Source: Porphyra umbilicalis (taxonomy: Eukaryota > Rhodophyta > Bangiophyceae > Bangiales > Bangiaceae). Taken from it: a stretch of 64,000 nucleotides of DNA. Made by a program: the position numbers and the translations under genes. The notes beneath the pieces were generated by a model that made no database searches, was not told the DNA's origin, and was given only the letters and a program-made list of their open reading frames with translations. The stretch covers positions 1-64,000 of the forward strand of contig KV918763.1 of the NCBI GenBank assembly GCA_002049455.2, in the 5' to 3' direction. Numbering within the stretch: position 1 is the first letter of the stretch; every line of letters starts with the position of its first letter. Shown here in pieces: positions 34,457 through 43,789 of this stretch.

Positions 34457-35522
34457 GGCGCGGCTACATGGTGTATGGAAGCCTGTGCTACGAGTAGCAA
34501 TGCACAAGAGATCAAAGCAAGCGAGCCAAGGCCGCAGCGACAGCCGCTCCGAGCTCCAGGACCGCCATGGTCAACCACAACTACTGCAGAGGGATGCCGC
34601 AGAACAAGGATTGGCGCCCCAGTGCCACCGACAGCACGAACAGGACGGCACGCCGACGGAGGTCAGGGCGCGAGGCGCTGATCGGTCGAAAGCGGCACGA
34701 CACACTGCAGCCGTCGGAGTGGCCGCAGGTGTGACAGCAGGGGCAGCGCGCAAACGCGCAAATGCCCATCGGCGCTGAACCAAGGGCCGCAAATCGGGAC
34801 ATTGGCTGATGGTGGATACAGGGTCCAACAAAGCACAACTTCTCTGGCCAAGAGATGATCTCCAGATCACTTCCAGATTGAGCCGCGTTTTAACGATTTG
34901 AAGGGAGTTTATTATCAAAACATGCGAGTACCCTGCTAAATATCGCATCATAATACACCGAAAACGCGGGATTTATTCAGAAGAACGTCTTTGGGGACGA
35001 CAGGCGATATTCACAATGAATTCACACGACTCCCTTCTCAGCAATTTCGCTAAACCAAGCTGGATTCAACATTCGGACGCATCTAGTTCTCCTGGCCAAG
35101 GCTGGTGCTTGGTACCTTGTGGGAGAACCGTGCCCAAGGGTTTGTGCCAACGCGTTCAACCCAGACTGTGGCTCTACCTGTTGTGAGCTACAGCTGCATC
35201 AGCTACAGCGGCGCTGAGCCGTAGCAAACTCTAGGTGCCCCGACAGGCTCAGCGTCTGCGTGCTTGGTGTGCACGGGTCAAGCCCTGCAAGAAAAGACGG
35301 AGCAATGGTCACAGCCGCATGGTGGTGCCATCGGCCGATTGCGACATGGAGTCATCACACCAGCATGAGCACAGCAAGAGAGTGTGGTCTACGCGAACGC
35401 TGCACCATCAAGATTCCCAGAAGCAGCAAGAGGCTTCGTGCGCGATAGACAAGCAGGAGAACGGAAAGTGAGCGACAAGACAACAAAGAACAGTCAGAGG
35501 AGACGCACACTAGGACACGAAG
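34457..35522 (-). other. Gap between Ulp1 and KDZ remnant; Cys-rich stretch
   Basis: A minus frame at about 34838-34580 encodes a cysteine cluster, ARCPCCHTCGHSDGCSVSC, followed by a TAG after GIPLQ and resumption LWLTMAVLEL. It may be the N-terminal zinc cluster of the KDZ transposase, in a different frame from the rest. The remaining DNA to 35522 shows nothing. Confidence 0.3.
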
Positions 35523-35591
35523 TCAAATCTGCACGGCCAGTAGCGACGCGCAGATCCCTCTGCGATAGTAGTGCATGCTCGCCGTTCTGGT

Positions 35592-37301
35592 TCACAGTGG
35601 CAAGTCCCGCGCAAGGCAGTCCATCGCCGTGACCATGAGCATGCCGCAGTCATCCGAGTTCTCCTGCCGCCTGCTCAACACTGGCTCGTAGTGCCACACA
35701 ACGGGGTGGGCACCAACGTCGCGAGCGTGGTCGTCTGCCCACTTAAGCAACGACGGCACGTCCGCCTCGTTGCCATTGTTTAGCGAGTCGTAGATGTTGA
35801 TAACGCCAGTTGACTTATGCATGACCGCGAGCACCCAGTGCGTGTTGGCCACATCGATTGGCATGAAGATCGGGTTGAAGGTCAAGAGGTTGAGCCGGCC
35901 ACACCACCGGGACACGATGTGGTAGTCGTACCGGCCGTGGACGTGCATCCTCCAGTAGAAAAAAGTATTAAAGAACCACAGCCGTGGCGCGTCCGTGTCG
36001 CTCCGCCGCCTCTCCGCCTGCCGTCGCCGTAGGAGATTGACGTAACCATTGATGACCTCGTCGGCATACCATTGGTTGGGCAACGTTCTCCGAAAGCTTT
36101 GGAGGTCCAGCGGCACGTTATCGATCGTCACGATCACGATGACGTGCTCGTCTTCCGTCTCGTCAGTAATGGCCTGCGTCCTCTTCAGCGCCGCTTGTGT
36201 CGGCGTCAAGGTTGGGTCAACGCTGTTGACGACCACGAAGTTCTCGCCCGCGTTTGCTAGCCCCATACCGACCGCCGTAGATGTCAGCGTGGTGAGCCAC
36301 GGAAACGCCGTGCAAGGCGCGTCGCCGACGGCCAGTTCGTCGATGTCCGTGTCGGCTGGCGGAACAGGAAGCACAGGAAAGGAGGGATGTCGCACGGCAG
36401 GCTCTAATGGAGCTGACTGCTGTGCAGTTCCAGCCATTTTTGAGAGTTGTTGAGCGGCTGCACCTATACCAGGCGGACCGCCTGTGCCTTCTAGATGGAT
36501 AACAACACGCTGCATAGCCGCAGACAGCTGCTCTGGCGACAACCGCGGCGCATGTGGCAGCACAGCAGGGGAGGGAGCTGGCCGCTGCGACCCCGCGTTC
36601 ACCCACTCGTCGACATGAGCACGGCGGCCACCGTCAGAGTCGTCACAACTTCCGTCCGAGTCCGTACCAGTGCCAGCAACGCGCCGCTCCCTGTGCACCT
36701 GCCCGCCGCCACCCTGACCATCTTCCGAGTCACTTGCCTCAAAAAGGTTGAGCACGTCCTCTTCCTCGACATCCAGCCGCTTGCCGTCCTCACCGACAGC
36801 AATTCCCGCAGCCGCCGCTGCCACGCGTGCGGGTTGAGCCTCTTTAACTTTGAAGAACGTGTTGACCAGGGGACTAGCAGCCCACAAGGCTGCTGCTTTG
36901 TTTTCCGTGGCCGTGCGCGGAGGTCCACGGAGAGGATGCGACGGCGGTGCAGGCAGCATCCCGTTGGCGACGGCGGCAAAGAGAGGCCACATCTCCGACT
37001 CGGCCCTGGTCAGCGCCGACACGTCCGTCGGCTTGGCCCGCACGCGATTGCGGATAACTCGTCGGGGCGAAGCATGGCGCACAGCACAGGTAACGTTCAT
37101 GGCAAAGTCTACGCGAGGGGCATTCATACCAGGTCGCAGCATAGCAACCACGTGCGTTTGGAGCACGGACAGGATCTGCCAGTCCCAAACGACGCAGTGG
37201 AAGGAGCCTCCCACGGCCTCGTCCTCGCCACACCGATGGCAAATGAAAGCCGCCTTGGGCACCACCAGGGTTTCAGAAAACTCCCCACACGCGTCTGACA
37301 A
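35592..37301 (-). CDS. Ulp1-like (C48) SUMO protease, transposon-associated
   Basis: 569 open codons. The C-terminal part is a complete Ulp1 fold: NQWYADEVINGYVNLL at the start, FFYWRMHVHGRYDYHIVSRW, catalytic His488 in NTHWVLAV, Asp505 in IYDSL, Gln546 and nucleophile Cys552 in NSDDCGMLMV. The N-terminal 70 residues contain CHRCGEDEAVGG...HC, a possible zinc site. The middle is acidic and disordered. Translation stops at TGA 35592, just after DLPL, but the frame resumes TRTASMHYYRRGICASLL to a TGA at 35523, matching the family's final 'M.YYR..I...L'. The stop therefore looks premature although all catalytic residues precede it. The frame opens at 37301 without ATG, so an intron probably joins it to the SWIM ORF 58 bp upstream. 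Confidence 0.85.
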   Translation of the reverse strand: MSDACGEFSETLVVPKAAFICHRCGEDEAVGGSFHCVVWDWQILSVLQTHVVAMLRPGMNAPRVDFAMNVTCAVRHASPRRVIRNRVRAKPTDVSALTRAESEMWPLFAAVANGMLPAPPSHPLRGPPRTATENKAAALWAASPLVNTFFKVKEAQPARVAAAAAGIAVGEDGKRLDVEEEDVLNLFEASDSEDGQGGGGQVHRERRVAGTGTDSDGSCDDSDGGRRAHVDEWVNAGSQRPAPSPAVLPHAPRLSPEQLSAAMQRVVIHLEGTGGPPGIGAAAQQLSKMAGTAQQSAPLEPAVRHPSFPVLPVPPADTDIDELAVGDAPCTAFPWLTTLTSTAVGMGLANAGENFVVVNSVDPTLTPTQAALKRTQAITDETEDEHVIVIVTIDNVPLDLQSFRRTLPNQWYADEVINGYVNLLRRRQAERRRSDTDAPRLWFFNTFFYWRMHVHGRYDYHIVSRWCGRLNLLTFNPIFMPIDVANTHWVLAVMHKSTGVINIYDSLNNGNEADVPSLLKWADDHARDVGAHPVVWHYEPVLSRRQENSDDCGMLMVTAMDCLARDLPL

Positions 37302-37359
37302 CTGCTGCCGTGCTTGCCCGGGCTCTCATTCCGCAACGGCCGCCGTGTTGCGGAGGAAG

Positions 37360-38544
37360 CTAGCCAAAATCTCGGATGCTGCGGCCAACGTGCTGCGCGC
37401 GGTTTCCCTGCTGCCACACCACCGCTGGCCACCATATGCCCATGTGATACACCAAGTAGATGGGGATGTTGTTCCGCTTGCCATAGCGCATTGCGAATAA
37501 GACTACCGTGTCATCCTCCTCCACTGGGACCCCCTTCTCGGAGCCGAGCAGTGATGGACACGACCGCTTCAGCTCGTACAGCGAGCCGGCTCGCACGACC
37601 ACACAGAGGCAATCGTACGCCTCGAGCAGGGCGACTGCGTGGCGGCAGGTGGAGCTCTCCTTCAGGGCAACTTGCAGGTCGACGGGCTCGATGTTGCCTG
37701 CCGCGGCCGCTTGGCCCGTCGCCATCACCCCTCCGCACGAGCAAAAGGCCACACCCATACCGACCACAAAAGCCGTCCACACAGTCAAAGGGTCCATCAG
37801 CTCCGTCAGCACCATCACCTGGGCGCCATTGTTGAAGCGGCCTTGCAATCGCACGGTGCTCAGCCCGACGCCTTGGCGAGCGATCAGCCCGAGGGTGACG
37901 CGCAGCTCCTCCAGGAAGAAGATCTTGAGATATTCCTTGGTGAACATATCTGCCGCGACGCGGTTGCGACGTCCGACACGCTCGCTTGAGGTTGTGCCGT
38001 CTGGCTGTCGCCAGCCAGGCGCCCCGCCAACGCCTGCGCGACGAACAGCGGCGGCTCCACTTCTGCTGCTGTCACCGTCAGCGCCAGTACCACTGGCACC
38101 AACAGCAATGGCACCATCGCCATCGACAACTGCGGCATCGGTGCCATCGATGCCGCCGGCACCCGTGCCACTGACGTCGCCGGCATGGGCGCCGTCGGCA
38201 CCACCGGCTTGGGCGCCATCGACGCCGTCGATGCCCAACTCTCCCGACGCGCTGGTGCCGCGGCCGTCTGCGGCGTCCCTTGCTCCAGTGCCGGCGCGGG
38301 CGCCATCGCCGCCAGCGCCGGCGGCGTCGCTACCTGTAGCTCTCCCGCGGGCATCAGCGCCGCCGTCCTCGCCACGTGCGCCCCGGGCACCGCCTCTGCA
38401 ACTCCCTTCTCGTCCACTGGCCACGATATCGTCGTCAGAGTGCTCCTCAAGCATACCGAGCTCCTCAGGCGCAAACCACGGATCAGCGGAGCCACCATCA
38501 ATATCCCCACGCAAGTGTATGGAGTCCCGCCTTCGGTCAACCAC
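37360..38544 (-). CDS. SWIM zinc-finger protein, probable 5' part of the Ulp1 gene
   Basis: 394 open codons. First in-frame ATG is at 38454 (MLEEHSDDD). Residues 50-190 are Gly/Ala/Asp-rich low complexity. The folded part starts near 196 (AADMFTKEYLKIFFLEELRV) and contains a SWIM finger: Cys268-x-Cys270 (FCSCGG) and Cys300-x-His302 (STCRHAV). Family knowledge: SWIM fingers accompany MULE and other transposases and bind DNA or protein. The ORF ends in a frame different from the Ulp1 frame, with a gap of 58 bp. Weak GT and CAG sites near 37420 and 37305 would allow an intron, so SWIM and Ulp1 may form one protein of about 950 aa. A MITE begins 3 bp outside the open frame and may have cut off its true 5' end. 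Confidence 0.6.
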   Translation of the reverse strand: MVDRRRDSIHLRGDIDGGSADPWFAPEELGMLEEHSDDDIVASGREGSCRGGARGARGEDGGADARGRATGSDAAGAGGDGARAGTGARDAADGRGTSASGELGIDGVDGAQAGGADGAHAGDVSGTGAGGIDGTDAAVVDGDGAIAVGASGTGADGDSSRSGAAAVRRAGVGGAPGWRQPDGTTSSERVGRRNRVAADMFTKEYLKIFFLEELRVTLGLIARQGVGLSTVRLQGRFNNGAQVMVLTELMDPLTVWTAFVVGMGVAFCSCGGVMATGQAAAAGNIEPVDLQVALKESSTCRHAVALLEAYDCLCVVVRAGSLYELKRSCPSLLGSEKGVPVEEDDTVVLFAMRYGKRNNIPIYLVYHMGIWWPAVVWQQGNRAQHVGRSIRDFG

Positions 38545-38546
38545 GG

Positions 38547-39004
38547 CGCAGCGGGCTCAAAACCGTCGTCAAGAGCACGTCTGCTTTTGCGTGTTTTGGG
38601 AAAAACAGAATATCTGCAAACCGCCCTGGGGCTCTGTCAAGGCTGCTTTTTTCCAGAAAGGGCGCCAGAATCATCTGTTCGCCGGGATAGATCCATCTCC
38701 ACTCGTAAAAAGAGAGACACAGCATAAGACGTATACACCTCACCCTTCCAGAAAGAGGGAGAGGCGGAGAAGCATCTATGGCCCTGATAGTAGGCGCAAT
38801 GTGTGAAGTGAGGAACGATTCCTGTTCTCGCAAACACAAGTACTCAAGGACCTCGCATGGGATGGCCTCTGAGAGCCTGTCAAGGGGGTCGATCTGATTT
38901 TTGCACAGGAATTCTGTTTCTTCAAACTGGAACACGGGCCTCCAAGAGGCTCAAAACCGGCAAAAATAGACGTGCTTTTGACGACGGTTCTGGGCCCGCT
39001 GCGC
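38547..39004. mobile_element. 458-bp MITE with TIRs of about 50 bp
   Basis: The left end CGCAGCGGGCTCAAAACCGT (38547) and the reverse complement of the right end, CGCAGCGGGCCCAGAACCGT (ending about 39003), continue in parallel through CGTCAAxAGCACGTCT and a TTTTTG-rich stretch, roughly 50 bp with few mismatches. No coding capacity and no clear target duplication. It sits at the 5' edge of the SWIM ORF. Confidence 0.72.
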
Positions 39005-39574
39005 GGGTGCCAAGTCATACAAGAACCCGCACCGCAAGCGTCGAGTTGGCAATCTAGGGGGGGGCCCCCCGCTGTCCGCCATAGTTATGAGCACAGACGT
39101 GTCAGCCATGCAGTGGCGGGCAACAACAGCCCCGAGCACCTCGCGAAGCGCCCGCAGTTGCCAGAGGAATAGTCGACGCGCGCACGAGACGGAATGTGGT
39201 GCGACGGCAGCGGTCGCCGTCGCAATGTCGATGGCGGTCGCTGCGGCAGCGCCGCGCCCAGATGGCGCCGGCAGCGAGGGTCACCACCGCGGTGACCACG
39301 GGGGTGGCCACGGCGAGCCTCGTCCGTCACTGCCTCCACAGGGCCAAAAGGGCTCTCACCGCAGAAGGCCTGCAAATGACTCTAGCCACGGGCACCCCTG
39401 AGTGCCTGCACAGCACCTCTGCCCAGTGCTACCCCTGGAACGAGGCCCATCCCACGCGCGCCGCGCAGAGAGCCCTCCCGGACGGGTGACCGAGTCAGAA
39501 AACAGAGCCACGTACTGTACGTGCTAAGCGACACAGCAAAGAACAAGGGCACCCAAGGACAACAAACTAGGCTC
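39005..39574. other. No recognisable gene
   Basis: Overlapping chance frames on both strands; no domain. Confidence 0.35.
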
Positions 39575-40021
39575 ATGCAGGGGGCACGAATCAATACCGA
39601 TGGCTGCCTAAGATTGGTGAATCAATTTGAAACTGACCCAGAGTCGGAATCAGGGCTTCCCATAGGAATTTTCATGCAGTCACACGCTGTCAACCAATGG
39701 ATCTCGCGGAACAAAGATAAACAAGGTGCTGATCCAGAAAAGCAACGTATCTGCCCCACGAGAGCCAGATATTGGAGTTTAGTTGATGTGCTGCCGAAAT
39801 CTTCAGAGTTCGCAAGAAGCGCATACAAGTATATCCGAAACTTCAAACCTGTCGATTTGCGATTCCGCTCGGCAGCTGGACATCTGTGCTCTCAGATGGA
39901 CCGGGTCCGTCCATGGAGCTCGTCTGAAAAATGGAGTATGGTCATATACAGTCAGTTTCGCGATCGTTTCGGACAAATTTTATTAGTTCAGGAGTTTAAG
40001 AAGCCAGTTCTGAGACTATAG
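39575..40021 (+). CDS. Weak candidate ORF, unknown
   Basis: 148 codons from ATG 39575 in an AT-richer patch. The peptide has balanced, soluble-protein-like composition (for example RARYWSLVDVLPKSSEFARS and KYIRNFKPVDLRFRS) with no low complexity, unlike the surrounding chance frames. No family recognised and no splice or promoter support. Could be an exon, a relic or chance. Confidence 0.2.
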   Translation: MQGARINTDGCLRLVNQFETDPESESGLPIGIFMQSHAVNQWISRNKDKQGADPEKQRICPTRARYWSLVDVLPKSSEFARSAYKYIRNFKPVDLRFRSAAGHLCSQMDRVRPWSSSEKWSMVIYSQFRDRFGQILLVQEFKKPVLRL

Positions 40022-40239
40022 TGGCGGCAGCGCACGAGGGTGCGGCACGCTGGTCCTGGCGCACCAAAGCTGTCTTGAACTGTTGTTGCAACGGACCTGC
40101 TTGCATGGCGCAGCGAAAATGAAGCGCCGCCGAAGTTGCAGCCGCAAAGACGGCCACCAAACTAGCCTGCGAGTGATGCAGGAGAGAAAATGCAGGCAAA
40201 CGTTGGTGGACAAACGGCGAGCCGGGGGCGCTGTGGCTG

Positions 40240-41075
40240 CCGCGCAACCGCCGTGATCCGGCCGCGCGGTCGATTAATCAACCAATCAGGTGTCGGTCCT
40301 GATGCCCACTCAAAGTCATGGCCCAGGGGCCGGGGCCCCGAAACAGGTGGGCCAGCCATGACGCGGGATCCCGGCCGACGGTGGTGGATAGACGGCTAGC
40401 CAGGCGAGCTGCAGCTGCCACGTGAACACCGTGATCCGGGACGATAGTCATTTGTCTCACCAATCACGTGTCTGCGATGACGCCCGGTCAAATATGCGGC
40501 CCTAACGGGCCAGATCCAGCGCAGGCGGGCTCTCGGAGCCACTAACTCTGGCGGCCTAGTCGTGCGCACACGATGAGCCGTGAAGCAGCGCAGGCCGCAA
40601 AGAATCCACGTTCGTTGAACCAAGAAACTCAACTAATCGCACATCGACCATTACTGTGGTCTGGGCCGGTATTTATCTGCTTCATCAATCACGTGTCAGC
40701 GGTGATGCGCGGTCAAATTTTCGACCGGGATGCGCAAGCTCCGCTGCAGGCAGGCTCTCAGCCATCGCATCTGGGGGGCTAGTGGTGCCCAGACAACGAG
40801 CCGTGGAGACACGCAGGCAGGACAAAAGCGATGTGACCGCGGTGGGGTACGCATGCAGTTGTCTTACAAAGAGGCTGCACCAATCAGACGAAGGCATCCG
40901 GTGTGATCGGGGCCAGTGTCATTTTTGTCACCAATCAGGTGTCGGGGATCAAGTGTGGTCAAATTTGCGGCCAAAAGCGCCTGCTCCGTTGCTGGTGGGC
41001 TTCCACAGCCACCAAAAGCTCGGGCCCAGTGGTGCCCAGACGACGAGCCGGGAACAACGGGGCACAAGTCACACA
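40240..41075. repeat. Four degenerate tandem repeats of about 200-240 bp
   Basis: Units share the order GTGATC..., CACCAATCA(G/C)GTGTC, GGTCAAAT(A/T)TGCGGCC, GGGC(T/C)C, GTGGTGCCCAGAC(A/G)ACGAGCCG. Starts fall near 40250, 40430, 40650 and 40905. A fifth, solitary copy lies at 47525-47640. They look like an old non-coding satellite or element family. No open frame is conserved between units. Confidence 0.65.
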
Positions 41076-41379
41076 GGAGTTAAAGAGTCGGATGAGATTA
41101 TCCTATCCAATCTCTCGGCCTCAAGCTCTGATCGTCTTGCCATCTCAATGAAAAAATAGAACTTGCAGCACTGTACTCGATTTCATATAGCTGACAAGAT
41201 CTTGCCCCAGAGCCAACACAAGCTCTGGGCCTCGCTCTCGACCAGGCTCTTCAACCCGATCTCTTCAGTGATTACTCTGTGCAGCATATGTTCTTACAGT
41301 AGTAACAGGCGATTGTTGGCGCCCCCCTTTCGCTGCGCCCGTGTCGCCGCCTGGCCGACCGCGCACGGCCTGCCGCGCT

Positions 41380-41580
41380 CCTGCCTATGAACGCTTCCCG
41401 CCCGCATCCCCGCCAACCCCTCCACTCCCGCACCCCCGCCAACCCCGCCACTCCTGCACTCCCGCCTACCCCTCAACCCCCGCACCCCCGCAAACCCCGC
41501 CAATACCACACCCCCGGCAACGCCACCACCCCTGCACCCCCTTCAACCCCTTCACCCCCGCTACCCCCCGCCAAACCCGA
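41380..41580. repeat. C-rich Pro-type tandem repeat
   Basis: Imperfect units of about 15-30 bp of the type CACCCCCGCCAACCC. Proline-rich frames here are by-products of the repeat. Confidence 0.65.
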
Positions 41581-42254
41581 CATTTCCCCCAATGCCACTG
41601 CAGCAACCGCACGCTGTTTGCCGCAAGGCAAAAAACCACCAACGCCAGCCAGAGCACTACGAAAAGGAATGAGTATGACACATAGAAGCGGTCAGACGCG
41701 CGATCAGGGGGCTGGTCGCTCAGCGACCAGGCACCGTAGCGCATTATGTCCACCCGGCTCATGCAGTCAACACTCCCACCCACACACACCATTTACACTC
41801 TCATGACACAGCGACAGTGCAGAGGCTCACTACATACAGGTGCAGAGAAGGCGTAAGCAGGATGACGTACGCAGCCAACGACGAATACCGGGGGAAGGGG
41901 GGGGGCAGCGACCGAGGGGGGGGCAGCGACCGGTGATGCGGAATAGGTGTCGGGCTAAGAGGGAAATTGTCGGCAAGCTGCTGGGCGACACATGCGGGGG
42001 GGATGGTGGGCGGGTGGGGGACAGGGGGCGAGGGGGACACAAAGAGGGGTACGAAGCGGTTGGGGTGGTCACGCAGCGACCACGGATGGGTGAACGGCTG
42101 CGAGCCAGGCAGATGAGAGTGTGTATCATACCATGATGGTCGCGTCGACCCGGTGGGATCCCCAAACGGGGGAGAAACCCAGTCAGCGACAACTGGGGGG
42201 GTGCGGGAGAGAGCGTCCGTAGCACGTGGGGGGCTGGTGGCGGTTGATCGATGG
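41581..42254. other. No recognisable gene
   Basis: G-rich tracts on the plus strand (41885-42040) give Pro-rich minus frames without domains. Confidence 0.35.
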
Positions 42255-42345
42255 GCGGTTGGCGTAGCGGGGGTGTGGAGTGAGCTCAGCAGATCTGCGC
42301 TGCTCAGCAGATCTGCCCACTCCACCCCCCAGCAACGCCAACCGC
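42255..42345. repeat. 91-bp hairpin
   Basis: The left arm begins GCGGTTGGCG and passes through GGTGTGGAGTG to CAGCAGATCTG. The right arm, CAGATCTGCCCACTCCAC to CGCCAACCGC, is its near-complement. The centre contains the direct duplication GCTCAGCAGATCTGC. A cruciform or foldback element. Confidence 0.7.
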
Positions 42346-43539
42346 CGGCGCCCGCGAGGGAGCCCGACAGACCAGCGGCTTGACGCCAGTCACGTGGCGG
42401 GCGTGACAGAGATCTGTCAGCCGAGCCTTCCTCGGATTGCCGATCCAACAAACTGACCAGAGCCTGTCCACCAGAGATTGTTTGTCATTGGCCACTGCGT
42501 AGTCTGAAACAAGGCCTGACAAGATCTGACACAGAGTATGGCACTTCCCCAGAAAATGGACACCCCGCGGATCGTACGCACGATGACCCCTCTCACAGGC
42601 ACCGTGAGGGGCGGCACGTTGTCGACGGAGCGCACAATGTCTTACAGAAAAGCTCAACACGAGTTCGAATGCAAGGATATTTCTCGCCCATCACGTGGCC
42701 GGGATTGCGGAATCGAGGAGGACGAGCTGTCTGATGGCCCATTGTCTTAGCCAAGTAGGCCAGATCTTAATATCGGGCTACTTGTTTCCATTAAGATTCC
42801 CGGTTTCGACATCGTGCAGGACATCGTGCGAGATGCACAGTGTCCACTTCGTGCAGCGCTAATCGGAAGCCCCTAACTGAACCCGCGGAGGCGGGTCGGC
42901 TGATTTCGTCCCAGTTAGAGCTCCCAATTTCGGGCCTCTGTGCCTGAAAAAAGCACATCGTGCAGGACATCGTGCCAGCCGATCGAACGTGCAATCCGTA
43001 ATGTGCGGCGTGCAAACATGGCCATCCGTCGGCGGCGTGCAGCTGTGCGCGGATCTGCGGACTGTGAAAGGCAGCATCGATTTTTCATTGGTCGTGTGCC
43101 TCGTGTCGTGGGCGTCGCGAGTGTCGATCTCCTGGATTATTCAGCAGTGGACCGCCGTTCCGTTCCCCGACTGTGCAAGGCACCCCTCTCTACCTGCACA
43201 CTGCGACGGCCCACGTCACACCCTCTCGAGCGGCGCAAAGTCGAGCGAGACGTCCTGGGATGGGCCGTCGGCGACGGGCCCCACCAATGGACTTGGCACA
43301 GAACAGAAAACGCCTCCAAGCTGGCGCAGCAGGATACTCGATGAGCATCTCATCGATCGTCCTACTCCTCGACCTAACACAGAACACACATAATCTGCGA
43401 CTGTACCGATATTTCTGCCAAATGTTATGGCCGACGGACTGTCCGCGTGTGGCTGTGGTGCCTGCAGAGCTTCGCACGAGAGATATCAAGTAAACACCCA
43501 ATGGCGTGTAGTCCGCTGATGAGCTGGAAAGAAGGGTGG
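42346..43539. other. No supported gene
   Basis: Short frames only. A direct repeat, CATCGTGCAGGACATCGTG, occurs near 42811 and 42957. On the minus strand 42575-42540 resembles the DNA just left of the 46.1-kb element (GTGTCCATTTT.GGGGAAGT.CCATA), suggesting a dispersed family. Confidence 0.35.
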
Positions 43540-43745
43540 CGGATTGCCACCTCCACCGTGGCCACCCCACCGTCGCCACCCCCACCGTCGTCACCCCCAC
43601 CATCACCACCCCCACCGTCGCCACCCCCACCGTCGCCACCCCCACCGTCGCCACCCCCACCGTCGCCACCCCCACCGTCGCCACCCCCACCGTCGCCACC
43701 CCCACCGTCACCACCCCCACAGTCGCCACCCTCACATTCGCCACC
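43540..43745. repeat. 15-bp minisatellite
   Basis: About twelve copies of CCACCCCCACCGTCG with minor variants. Because 15 is divisible by three, each frame gives a regular five-residue repeat, so the open frames here are not evidence of a gene. Confidence 0.9.
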
Positions 43746-43789
43746 CTTCATGTCACTTTCGTCGCCCCCACGCTCGCTGCCCCCGTTTC

